Assembly (NCBI GenBank): GCA_030041435.1
Contig: JASHNW010000062.1
Span: forward strand, 1-64,000
DNA: 64,000 nucleotides
Reading direction: 5' to 3'
From: Acidobacteriaceae bacterium
Lineage (GTDB): Bacteria > Acidobacteriota > Terriglobia > Terriglobales > Acidobacteriaceae
Shown here one piece after another: positions 28,688 to 36,467 of this stretch. How positions within the stretch are numbered: position 1 is the stretch's first letter; each line of letters begins with the position of its first letter. The translations under genes were made by a program, and so were the position numbers. A model generated the notes under the pieces. That model was not told the origin of the DNA and made no database searches. It saw only the letters and a program-made list of their open reading frames with translations.

Positions 28688-28696
28688 ATTTTAGCA
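28688..28696 (-). promoter_or_regulatory. Candidate extended -10 promoter for the coxB operon
   Basis: The minus strand reads TGC-TAAAAT, a TGn extended -10 with a five-of-six hexamer. No good -35 is seen. Transcription would begin near 28681, giving a leader of about 175 bases before coxB. Confidence 0.4.
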
Positions 28697-28782
28697 GCAA
28701 ATCGCAGGTGTCCGTGCTGCCGGAGAGCGCAATTCAAAATGGAACGCGATGTCCGGGATGCGGCCGGTATACGCGCTCAGAA

Positions 28783-28798
28783 AATCCCGATCGGGATT
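28783..28798 (-). terminator. Perfect 16-base palindrome, terminator-like on the minus strand
   Basis: AATCCCGATCGGGATT is a perfect palindrome. Read on the minus strand it can fold as a six-pair stem with a GATC loop and is followed by TTTT counting the end of the stem. It lies about 40 bases after the stop of the small protein gene at 28839. An operator is an alternative. Confidence 0.4.
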
Positions 28799-28838
28799 GA
28801 GAAGCCCGGACGCGCGCACCCCCGTATCTCCGGCAGGA

Positions 28839-29243
28839 TCAGGCAATGCGGAAACGATCGTTCGAATTGCCTGGCTCGCACGAAGAACCGCTGCGCGCAC
28901 AGCGTATGTTCAGGTCGACGCGAACAGGATCGCCGGCGGTCGCCTCCAGCGTTTCGCGCGTGCATTGGCAGAGCGTGGCCAGGCTGCGGTGCGATTCAGC
29001 GCTGAGCTGAAGACCGGCGGCAATGAGCACGCTGTACATTTCGACGCAACTGGCGCGCGCAAACTCGAATTCCATAGCGGCCGTCTGGCCGGGATCGAAA
29101 CGGCGCGACAGCACGTATCCACCGCAGGCCATGACGGCGCCGGTCAGAAATCGCACCGTGCGGGGCGCATCGTCTGCGCACAGGGCGGTGAGATTCAGAT
29201 CCCAGCTCCGGAGTGTTCGGTTCTGTTCTGCGAATTCGTGCAC
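28839..29243 (-). CDS. Uncharacterised small protein
   Basis: A 134-residue protein with GTG start (HEFAEQNRT follows). I do not recognise it. It is cysteine-containing, soluble, and has well-formed alternating helices and strands, for example RTVRFLTGAVMACGGYVLSRRF and EFEFARASCVEMYSVLIAAGLQL. Composition is protein-like and different from chance frames nearby, but no clear ribosome-binding site precedes the start. It is divergent from acpS and precedes the respiratory operon on the same strand. Confidence 0.5.
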   Translation of the reverse strand: MHEFAEQNRTLRSWDLNLTALCADDAPRTVRFLTGAVMACGGYVLSRRFDPGQTAAMEFEFARASCVEMYSVLIAAGLQLSAESHRSLATLCQCTRETLEATAGDPVRVDLNIRCARSGSSCEPGNSNDRFRIA

Positions 29244-29332
29244 AGTGTTTCCATCGGACGGGAGGGGCGGACCATCAGCGGGAAATCGTTGCCGGAAGGG
29301 CTAAAGGTTATCCCCTGTGCTACTGTGGCGTC

Positions 29333-29710
29333 ATGCTGGTTGGCACCGGAATCGATCTGGTCGAAGTGCCGCGTATCGCGCGCTCCATGGAGCGCTTTGG
29401 CGAGCGCTTCCTGCATCGCGTGTTTACCGATGAGGAAATCGAATATTGCCGGGCCAGAGCGACCGCCGCAGAAAGTTTTGCCGCCCGCTTTGCCGCCAAG
29501 GAAGCCGGCGCAAAGGCCCTGGGCACGGGCATCCAGCACGGGGTAACGTGGAAGGAACTGGAGGTGCGGCGGCAGCCGGGTCAGCGGCCCACGCTGCATT
29601 TCTCCGGGCGCGCGCGTGCTATTGCCGGACAGCTGGGCGTGACCCGTGTCTCACTTTCGCTCACGCATACCGCGGGCCTGGCGATGGCAACCGTACACCT
29701 GGAAGACTGA
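29333..29710 (+). CDS. acpS: Holo-[acyl-carrier-protein] synthase
   Basis: Transfers 4'-phosphopantetheine from CoA to acyl carrier protein. The 125 residues match the short AcpS type. GTGIDLVEVPRI holds the magnesium-binding Asp, and RFAAKEAGAKALGTG the catalytic Glu/Lys segment. SLSLTHTAGLAMATV is the usual C-terminal motif. The ATG at 29333 begins directly at the conserved N-terminus; a longer frame upstream adds unrelated sequence. Confidence 0.95.
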   Translation: MLVGTGIDLVEVPRIARSMERFGERFLHRVFTDEEIEYCRARATAAESFAARFAAKEAGAKALGTGIQHGVTWKELEVRRQPGQRPTLHFSGRARAIAGQLGVTRVSLSLTHTAGLAMATVHLED

Positions 29711-29724
29711 CCGCGGACGCCCGA

Positions 29725-30978
29725 TTATCGCTGCACCAATTCCGGCTCATCCTGCTCTGCATGGGATGCGGAGCCGCGGGGCTGCCTGCGGGCGAGATCA
29801 CGAAACGCCGAGTAGACAAACGATCCCAGCCACCAGCCGTCGAGAAATTTGTAGGGAGTTTCGCCGGTCGTGTAATGCCCGCAGGGCAGCACCTTCGAGA
29901 CAAAGTCGATGCCATGTTCGGAGAACGCCGCGAGCACCTGCTCGGAATACTCGGGGAGGAAGGTCAGGTCATAGCGGCCGTGGATGACCAGCACTCGTTT
30001 CGGGTGGTCCGCAAACGGCCGCATGTAAGAAACCGGACTGATACCTCTCCACAGCCGATAAAGCTGCTGCTGGCTCATGCCCGCCTGCTCAAAGGCGGTG
30101 CGGACGTGACGTGTGCTTTGCCCTGTCCACACCACGTCGCCAAAGGCCATGGATGCGTGGTTGAATGCATTCACGCGGAGGCGCGCATCGTGCGCGGCAG
30201 CGATGAAGGCATAGCAGGAGCCGAGGCTGGTCCCGAGGATGCCGAACTGCTCGTAGCCCTGCGCCTCCAGCCAGTCGAGGCAGCAGCGCACATCGACCAC
30301 GGCCTGGCGGCAGGCGGCAATCGTGCGGCCGATGTTGGAACTGACTGCGTAGTCGGAGCGCTCGAGTTCTGCGGGGCGGCGGACATCGTGGAAGGGCTTG
30401 CTGAGGCGCAGCGCGGAAATGCCGAAGCGATTAAACAGCGAGCAGAGAACGTTGTGGCTGAATGCGTCGGCATTCCACTGCGGCATTACGATCATGGCCT
30501 GCCGCGGCTTGTCGCGCCGCTTCGCCACAGGAGCCGGATACCAGCGCGCGTTGACCAGATCGTTTTCCGGATAGGGTGTGCGCACCGGCGACGTGAAGCG
30601 CAGAAACTGTGCCGCCTGCAGCTTTCCTAGGCGGGCGCGGCGCTTCAGCGCTGCATCGCGGCGCAGCGTTTCCGGGCGCACGTTGGTGGGAAACAACAGC
30701 GGAGACCGGGTTTCGAGGCGAAAATCGCCGGGCCGCCGGTAGCCGAAGAACGTCTCGCGGTTGCGGACGATGGCATCATTCAAGGCGAGCATGACCTGCT
30801 CGCAGGCAATGGGATCGTCTCCCGCACGCTCGACTGCGGCGTGCAGCTCCTCGCCGTCGATAAAATCGCTGAGCCAGTCGAAGCCCCATTCCATGGGCCG
30901 GACGACGCGGTTCTCGTCACGCGTGGTGAGCGCGGTCTCCCACCCAACCATCCAGCGGCGATAGAGGTTACTGAGCAT
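29725..30978 (-). CDS. Alpha/beta hydrolase (ABHD18-like)
   Basis: A 417-residue alpha/beta hydrolase. The nucleophile elbow is ILGTSLGSCYAF, the acid is likely Asp in VIHGRYDLTFLPEYS and the base His in LPCGHYTTGET. Length and the N-terminal region (MEWGFDWLSDFIDG) resemble the ABHD18/DUF2048 group. No signal peptide is visible, so it is probably cytoplasmic. It follows alr by seven bases on the same strand. The substrate is unknown; an ester or thioester is likely from the fold. Confidence 0.78.
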   Translation of the reverse strand: MLSNLYRRWMVGWETALTTRDENRVVRPMEWGFDWLSDFIDGEELHAAVERAGDDPIACEQVMLALNDAIVRNRETFFGYRRPGDFRLETRSPLLFPTNVRPETLRRDAALKRRARLGKLQAAQFLRFTSPVRTPYPENDLVNARWYPAPVAKRRDKPRQAMIVMPQWNADAFSHNVLCSLFNRFGISALRLSKPFHDVRRPAELERSDYAVSSNIGRTIAACRQAVVDVRCCLDWLEAQGYEQFGILGTSLGSCYAFIAAAHDARLRVNAFNHASMAFGDVVWTGQSTRHVRTAFEQAGMSQQQLYRLWRGISPVSYMRPFADHPKRVLVIHGRYDLTFLPEYSEQVLAAFSEHGIDFVSKVLPCGHYTTGETPYKFLDGWWLGSFVYSAFRDLARRQPRGSASHAEQDEPELVQR

Positions 30979-30985
30979 TGTTCGG

Positions 30986-32134
30986 CTAATCCACCATCAC
31001 CCGGGGCACGCGCGCCGCAATGCCGCACAGGACTTCGTAGGCGATCGTCCCGGTAAGCTGCGCCACGCCGGCTGCAGTGATCCGCTCGCCGTGCTGTTCG
31101 CCTATCAGCGCAACCTCGTCGCCCACCGTTACTCCGGGTATGTCCGTTACGTCCACCATCGTCTGATCCATGGAGATGCGGCCGGCAATGGGCGCGCGTT
31201 GCCCGCGCACCAGCACGCAGCCGCGATTCGAAAGCCCGCGATCGAGGCCATCCGCATAACCCACCGGCAGCAAAGCCAGCCGCGTCGGCCGCTGTGCCTG
31301 AAATGTTGCGCCGTAGCCGGCTGTCGTCCCCGCATCGATCGCACGCAAAGATGTCACGCGCGACTTCCACGCCAGCACCGGTTCCAGACTGCCGGGATCG
31401 GCGCTCTGCGGCGAATATCCGTACAGTGCAAGCCCGCTGCGAAACATGCGGCGCGCGCCATGCTTCTCGGCCAGGGCGGCCAGCTCCACGGTGCTTTGAT
31501 CGAGCAAATCGGCCGAACTGCCTGCGCTCAGATAAATCGGCCGCAGGCCGCGGCCGGCAATCGTCTCCACGGCGGCGGCAAAGCACTTCATCTGCTCCGC
31601 CGTCGGCGCCGCCCGTTCCGGCGAGTGGAAATGCGTCATCACCGCTTCGAGGCGCAGCGGCGACGCAGAGCCGAAGCGATCGAGGAGCGATGCCAGGTTC
31701 TTTAGCTGCACGCCCTGACGCGACATGCCGGTGTCGATCTCGAGATGCACGGGGATCTGGCCCGGGCCGGCGCCCCGGCGGACATCGGCTGCCATAAGCA
31801 GTTCGAGATGCATCGGGTCCCACACGACGGGGGTCACCCGGTGATCGAGGACGGCCTCACCTTCGCCGATCCACAGGCCGGACATCGCGAGAATGTTCGC
31901 GTCCGGGCAGACTCCGCGCAGTGCGGTGGCCTCTTCGACGCTGGTCACGCCGAACCAGCGCGCGCCTTCCCCCACCAGAGAGCGCGCACATCCCGTCCGG
32001 CCGTGCCCGTACGCGTCCGCCTTCACGACAGCCAGAAGCTCCGCGGCCGGACCGGCAAGGCGCTGGAGATGGCGGTAGTTGTGAAGCAGGCGGCTGCGCG
32101 AGATCTCAGCCCAGACAGGTCGGGTGTGGGTCAT
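30986..32134 (-). CDS. alr: Alanine racemase
   Basis: Makes D-alanine for peptidoglycan. 382 residues, normal for the family. The PLP lysine is Lys38 in AVVKADAYGHG. The catalytic Tyr is in TTAGYGATF, and RISMDQTMVDVTD is the C-terminal signature. I chose the ATG at 32134 because MTHTRPVWAEISRSRL aligns with family N-termini. An ATG at 32194 would overlap the upstream stop as TAATG, which could mean coupling, but would add 20 unusual residues. Confidence 0.93.
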   Translation of the reverse strand: MTHTRPVWAEISRSRLLHNYRHLQRLAGPAAELLAVVKADAYGHGRTGCARSLVGEGARWFGVTSVEEATALRGVCPDANILAMSGLWIGEGEAVLDHRVTPVVWDPMHLELLMAADVRRGAGPGQIPVHLEIDTGMSRQGVQLKNLASLLDRFGSASPLRLEAVMTHFHSPERAAPTAEQMKCFAAAVETIAGRGLRPIYLSAGSSADLLDQSTVELAALAEKHGARRMFRSGLALYGYSPQSADPGSLEPVLAWKSRVTSLRAIDAGTTAGYGATFQAQRPTRLALLPVGYADGLDRGLSNRGCVLVRGQRAPIAGRISMDQTMVDVTDIPGVTVGDEVALIGEQHGERITAAGVAQLTGTIAYEVLCGIAARVPRVMVD

Positions 32135-32193
32135 TGGCTCCGGGCCGTTGGGACGAAGCAGCGCGTGCGACGCAGGATCGAGACTCCGTGACA

Positions 32194-32799
32194 TTACTGG
32201 TTGGGGGGCACAGCCGTTTCCTGTGCCGAACTCGCGCGCTCTGCTCCCTTATGGAAAAACGGAATGTGGAAAGGCTCCTCCGCGTCACTTTTCTCCTGAG
32301 TCTTTTGCTTGTGCGGCGTCAGATCCACGACTGCAGTCCGCTGCGCGTTCACGCAAGCCCAGTGGTCGCGGTCGCGCGCGTAAACGTGCGTGAAGATACC
32401 GCGCTCCTCAGTAATCTTCCCGTTGTTCTTCCACTTAACGATATAAGTGCCGCTCACCACAGCCGTATCGCCGAAGGTGCGGACGCTTACCGCGCGCTGC
32501 TCCATGCTGACCAGCTCGGGACCGCCTTTCTGAAAAAGCTCCGCGATCTGCTGGTTGCGTGTGGTCACCTCTCCGGTGGACGAGATGTCGACATAGAGTG
32601 GCGACAGCAGATATTCCAGCTTGTACTGGTCGGCGTGGACGTCCGCGATGCTCCACTGGTCTTCGAGACCCTGGAATTCCTGCACCGCAGGCGGTTTGGT
32701 CTGGCCGGGCGCAACGGATACGGCCTGCTGGGCGCGAAGAGCCGCAGGACCGCAAAACAGGAGTGCAATCAGGCCAATCGGAAATGACTTCTTCGACAT
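32194..32799 (-). CDS. Exported NTF2/DUF4440-like protein
   Basis: A 201-residue protein with an N-terminal signal peptide (SFPIGLIALLFCGPAALRAQ). The middle (about 45-150) resembles the cone-shaped NTF2/SnoaL/DUF4440 fold: EDQWSIADVHADQYKLEYLLSPLYVDIS, then TFGDTAVVSGTYIVKWK and FTHVYARDRDHWACVNAQRT. Such proteins bind small ligands or act as accessory subunits; no catalytic residues can be named. It may be translationally coupled to alr. The C-terminal tail is charged and low in complexity. Confidence 0.7.
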   Translation of the reverse strand: MSKKSFPIGLIALLFCGPAALRAQQAVSVAPGQTKPPAVQEFQGLEDQWSIADVHADQYKLEYLLSPLYVDISSTGEVTTRNQQIAELFQKGGPELVSMEQRAVSVRTFGDTAVVSGTYIVKWKNNGKITEERGIFTHVYARDRDHWACVNAQRTAVVDLTPHKQKTQEKSDAEEPFHIPFFHKGAERASSAQETAVPPNQ

Positions 32800-32950
32800 A
32801 GGACATCCATTCGCAGGGGCTGCTTCCATGATAGTCGTTCGCGCGGCGGCGAACCATCGTGGGTGCAATTTCGGGAGGCTTTTTCACAGGAATTCCCGGA
32901 TATTCTCAGGGCACGCGAAGAGGTTTTCCGGCCTACACTCGTGAGAGGTT

Positions 32951-34348
32951 ATGGCAACCACCCCCGATATCGAATTTGAGCGCGGACTCCCCGCCTCGCT
33001 GGATGCCGAGCGCACCATTCTCGGCGCTGTTCTGCTCGACAACAACGCGTACAACGAGGCTTCCAGCACGATTCGCCCCGAGGACTTTGCCCTCACCGCG
33101 CACCAGCGGGTCTTCGCGCGCATGGGCGAGCTGATCGACACCGGCCACGTCGTCGACATCGTCACCCTCAGCGAAGAGCTGGCGCGCCGGAAGGAGATCG
33201 AATCGGTGGGCGGCGTGGCGTGGCTGGCGTCGCTGACCGAAGGATTGCCGCGGCGCCTCTCGATCGAGGAATACGTTCGCATCGTCAAGGATAAGTCACT
33301 GCTGCGCCAGCTCATCAACATCTGCTCCACGGCCATCACACGCGCGGCCGACCAGAGCGAAGGCGCGATCGATGTGCTGAACGACGCGGAAAGCCTGCTG
33401 CTCGAAGTCAGCGAGAAGGGGATCACCCGCGGCTTCTCCAGCGTGCATGAGATTGTCGCCGGCTCGTTCGGGACCATCGATAACCTCTATAAAGAAGGCC
33501 GCGAGGTCACCGGTTTGGCTACCCACTTCGACGAATTCGACCGCATGACCAGCGGCCTGCAGAAGTCGGAGCTCATCATCATCGCGGCCCGGCCTTCGAT
33601 GGGCAAGACCGCGCTGGCCATCAACATCGCCCAGAATGCGGCCATCCTGGGCGGCAAGGTGGTCGCCGTCTTCTCGCTGGAAATGTCGAAGGAGTCGCTG
33701 CTGCGCCGCATGCTCGCCTCGGAGGCGCTCGTCGATTCGCAGAAAATCCAGAAGGGCTTCCTGCTGCGCGAAGACCGCGACAAACTCACCAATGCGCTGG
33801 AGCGGCTGGTGGAAGCGCGTATGTTCGTTGACGACACGCCGGGCATTTCGCTGACCGAGATGCGCGCCAAAGCGCGGCGGCTGCGACAGTCGGCCGGAGG
33901 CCTCGATCTGGTGGTGATCGACTATCTGCAGCTGATGTCGGCGGGAACCATGGGGCCGGGCGCGAAGCGCTACGAGAACCGGACGCAGGAAGTCTCGGCC
34001 ATTTCGCGCGGTCTGAAAGCGCTGGCCAAAGAGCTGGAGATCCCTGTCGTCGCGCTCTCGCAGCTTTCCCGCGCCAGCGAGCAGCGCGGCGGCGACAAAA
34101 AGCCCATGCTCAGCGACCTGCGCGAATCGGGCTCCATCGAGCAGGATGCGGACGTGGTCGCGTTCATCCACCGCGAGAGCTACTACAACCGCGACAAAGA
34201 CGACGCCGACCCCAACGCCGACAACAAGGCGGAAATCATCATCGCCAAGCAGCGCAACGGCCCGACCGGATCGATTGAGCTGGCATGGGCGTCGCGCTGC
34301 ACACGGTTCGGGAATCTCTCTTACGGAAACGAGGGCGGAGGTTACTAA
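32951..34348 (+). CDS. dnaB: Replicative DNA helicase
   Basis: Hexameric helicase that unwinds DNA at the fork. 465 residues with the N-terminal helical domain (about 10-110) and the RecA-like domain. Walker A is ARPSMGKTALA (about residue 215). DLVVIDYLQLMSA is Walker B, and LSQLSRASEQR follows. No intein interrupts the P-loop, a common insertion point. AGAGG lies upstream of the ATG. It converges with mnmG over a large hairpin. Confidence 0.97.
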   Translation: MATTPDIEFERGLPASLDAERTILGAVLLDNNAYNEASSTIRPEDFALTAHQRVFARMGELIDTGHVVDIVTLSEELARRKEIESVGGVAWLASLTEGLPRRLSIEEYVRIVKDKSLLRQLINICSTAITRAADQSEGAIDVLNDAESLLLEVSEKGITRGFSSVHEIVAGSFGTIDNLYKEGREVTGLATHFDEFDRMTSGLQKSELIIIAARPSMGKTALAINIAQNAAILGGKVVAVFSLEMSKESLLRRMLASEALVDSQKIQKGFLLREDRDKLTNALERLVEARMFVDDTPGISLTEMRAKARRLRQSAGGLDLVVIDYLQLMSAGTMGPGAKRYENRTQEVSAISRGLKALAKELEIPVVALSQLSRASEQRGGDKKPMLSDLRESGSIEQDADVVAFIHRESYYNRDKDDADPNADNKAEIIIAKQRNGPTGSIELAWASRCTRFGNLSYGNEGGGY

Positions 34349-34371
34349 TCGAGTTGCGGAGGCAAGCCGCC

Positions 34372-34416
34372 GCAAGCGGCAGACGAGAGCCTATGCTGTG
34401 CTCGCCTGCCGCTTGC
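34372..34416. terminator. Long hairpin at the dnaB/mnmG convergent junction
   Basis: GCAAGCGGCAGACGAG (34372-34387) pairs with CTCGCCTGCCGCTTGC (34401-34416), 15 of 16 pairs with a 13-base loop. The right arm lies inside the 3' end of mnmG (stop at 34391). There is no T-run, so it would be an unusual or Rho-assisted bidirectional terminator, or an mRNA-stabilising stem. Confidence 0.55.
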
Positions 34417-36343
34417 CCTGGATTTCGATGTAAACATTGACAAGGCTCAGCGCCGCCGGCGTAACTCCGGGGATGCGGCTCGCCTGGCCCAGCGTCGACG
34501 GGCGGATGCGCGTCAGCTTCTCCTGCATTTCGCGCGACAGCCCGCTGACCTGCGTGTAGTCGAACCAGTCGGGAATCCCTCGCTCCTCGGCCTTCTTCAG
34601 CTTGTCGATAGCCTTCTTCTGCTGGCCGAGATAGCCCGCATACTTGATTTCCGTCTCGACGGTCCTGATCTCGTTGCGAGTATGCGCGGGAAGGTATCCG
34701 TGTTCTCCCTCCGCCAGCCACGGCACAAAAATAGGGTCGCGCAGCTGCTCGCGCAGGTTGGGCCAGAGGGCCTCGATGGTCACTTCCGGCCGGCGCAGAA
34801 CCTGCGCCCAGGTCTGTCCAGCCGGCCAATCCCCGGCCGCGGCTTTGCTCGTCGAAAGCAGCTTTTCAAGCGCCACAGCGCGCACTTGCTTCGCTTCGTA
34901 TTCTGCCCAGGCAGCATCGTCGATAAGTCCCAGGCGGCGTCCGTGCGGCGTCAGGCGCCGGTCGGCATTATCGATGCGCAGGTGCAGCCGGAACTCTGCG
35001 CGTGACGTGAACATCCGATATGGCTCATTCGTCCCCTTCGAGATGAGGTCGTCGATCAGGATGCCGGTGTACGCCTCCGTGCGGTCGAGGGTGAATGGTT
35101 CTGCCCCGCGCACGCTGAGCGCGGCGTTGATGCCGGCCATGATGCCCTGGCAGGCGGCCTCTTCATACCCCGACGTCCCGTTGATCTGCCCGGCCAGGTA
35201 GAGGCCCGGGAACTTCTTCACGCGCAGCGCGCGGTCCAGTTCCGTGGGGTCGATGGCGTCGTACTCGATGGCATAGCCGGGGCGCAGCATCTCCGCGTTT
35301 TCGAGTCCCGGAATCGACCGCACGATCTGCCACTGCACTTCCATGGGCAGCGACGTGGACATGCCGTTGACGTAGACCTCATGCGTGTTCAGGCCTTCAG
35401 GCTCGAGGAAAAACTGGTGCTGCTCCTTGTCCGGAAACTTCACCACTTTGTCTTCAATGGAAGGGCAGTAGCGCGGCCCAATGGCGTGAATCTGTCCCGA
35501 ATACATCGGCGAGCGGTGCACGTTTTCGCGGATGATGCGCAGCGTCTCCGGTGTGGTGAAGGCGATATGGCACGAAACCTGGCGCTGCGGGATCGTCCGG
35601 GTGCGAAAGCTGAAGGGCGTAGGATCGGCGTCGCCGGGCTGCTCGGCGAACTTGCCCCAGTCGATCGTGCGGCCGTCGAGACGTGGCGGCGTGCCCGTTT
35701 TCAGACGGCAGCCGCGCAGGCCCAGGCGCTTCAGCGCTTCGCCCAGCAGCACGGAGGGCGGCTCGCCGCTGCGGCCCGCCGGATAATGCTCTTCGCCGCA
35801 ATGGATGAGCCCGTTGAGAAAGGTCCCCGTGGTGATGACCGTCGCGCCGGCCAGAATCACCCGGCCGTCGCGCAGCCTGACGCCTGCGATTTTCGCCGCC
35901 TCCGCCCCTTCTCCAGCGCCGTTCTGAACGCTCAGCGCTGAACGCTGATCGGTGTGGACAAGGTCCACCACCTCGGCCTGCTTGATGAACAGATTCGACT
36001 GCGACTCCAGCACTTCGCGCATTTTCATACGGTACTGCTGCTTGTCGCACTGCGCGCGTGGCGACCAGACAGCGGGGCCGCGGGAGGTGTTAAGCAGGCG
36101 GAACTGGATTCCGACCGCATCGGCGACCTCGCCCATAATGCCGCCCAGGGCGTCCACTTCGCGGACAAGATGGCCCTTGGCAATGCCGCCGATGGCGGGG
36201 TTGCAGCTCATCTGCGCAATCAGGTCGAGGTTGAGCGTGAACAGCGCGGTGCGCAGGCCCATGCGCGCGGCCGCCATGGCGGCTTCGCAGCCCGCGTGGC
36301 CCGCGCCGACCACCACCACGTCGTATTGTTCGGTAAATGCCAT
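34391..36343 (-). CDS. mnmG: tRNA uridine-5-carboxymethylaminomethyl modification enzyme MnmG
   Basis: With MnmE it modifies the wobble uridine of tRNAs. 650 residues, usual length. The FAD site is [20 protein letters not shown] (from residue 10). [37 protein letters not shown] and [19 protein letters not shown] are family signatures, and the C-terminal MnmE/tRNA-binding helical domain is present. No mnmE is adjacent. Confidence 0.97.
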   Translation of the reverse strand: MAFTEQYDVVVVGAGHAGCEAAMAAARMGLRTALFTLNLDLIAQMSCNPAIGGIAKGHLVREVDALGGIMGEVADAVGIQFRLLNTSRGPAVWSPRAQCDKQQYRMKMREVLESQSNLFIKQAEVVDLVHTDQRSALSVQNGAGEGAEAAKIAGVRLRDGRVILAGATVITTGTFLNGLIHCGEEHYPAGRSGEPPSVLLGEALKRLGLRGCRLKTGTPPRLDGRTIDWGKFAEQPGDADPTPFSFRTRTIPQRQVSCHIAFTTPETLRIIRENVHRSPMYSGQIHAIGPRYCPSIEDKVVKFPDKEQHQFFLEPEGLNTHEVYVNGMSTSLPMEVQWQIVRSIPGLENAEMLRPGYAIEYDAIDPTELDRALRVKKFPGLYLAGQINGTSGYEEAACQGIMAGINAALSVRGAEPFTLDRTEAYTGILIDDLISKGTNEPYRMFTSRAEFRLHLRIDNADRRLTPHGRRLGLIDDAAWAEYEAKQVRAVALEKLLSTSKAAAGDWPAGQTWAQVLRRPEVTIEALWPNLREQLRDPIFVPWLAEGEHGYLPAHTRNEIRTVETEIKYAGYLGQQKKAIDKLKKAEERGIPDWFDYTQVSGLSREMQEKLTRIRPSTLGQASRIPGVTPAALSLVNVYIEIQGKRQASTA

Positions 36344-36424
36344 TCCGGGGACACAGATATTCTACCGGGACCGGTGGACTCAGACGGATAAAGCCGGAGC
36401 CACGCTGCGCCGCACAAAAGCGAA

Positions 36425-36445
36425 GGGCTCCCATGCCGGGAGCCC
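36425..36445 (-). terminator. Terminator-like hairpin after the first TonB-dependent receptor
   Basis: GGGCTCCC and GGGAGCCC form an eight-pair perfect stem with a five-base loop. On the minus strand it comes 22 bases after the receptor stop and is followed by TTCGCTTTTG, a weak T-rich tail. Confidence 0.6.
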
Positions 36446-36467
36446 CTCTCCATTCGAAGCGATGGAT

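Larger units (their letters stand above)
28505..28838. other. Gap upstream of the respiratory operon
   Basis: About 330 bases without a convincing gene. It holds a likely extended -10 promoter for the oxidase operon and a 16-base palindrome, listed separately. Short open frames here lack motifs and ribosome-binding sites. Confidence 0.6.

Noticed and set aside
29213-29332. N-terminal extension of acpS
   Set aside because: The family N-terminus matches at the ATG at 29333, and the upstream 40 codons overlap the divergent gene region and show no conservation.
33480-33660. Possible intein in dnaB at the P-loop
   Set aside because: The P-loop region is continuous and total length (465 residues) is normal, so no intein is present.
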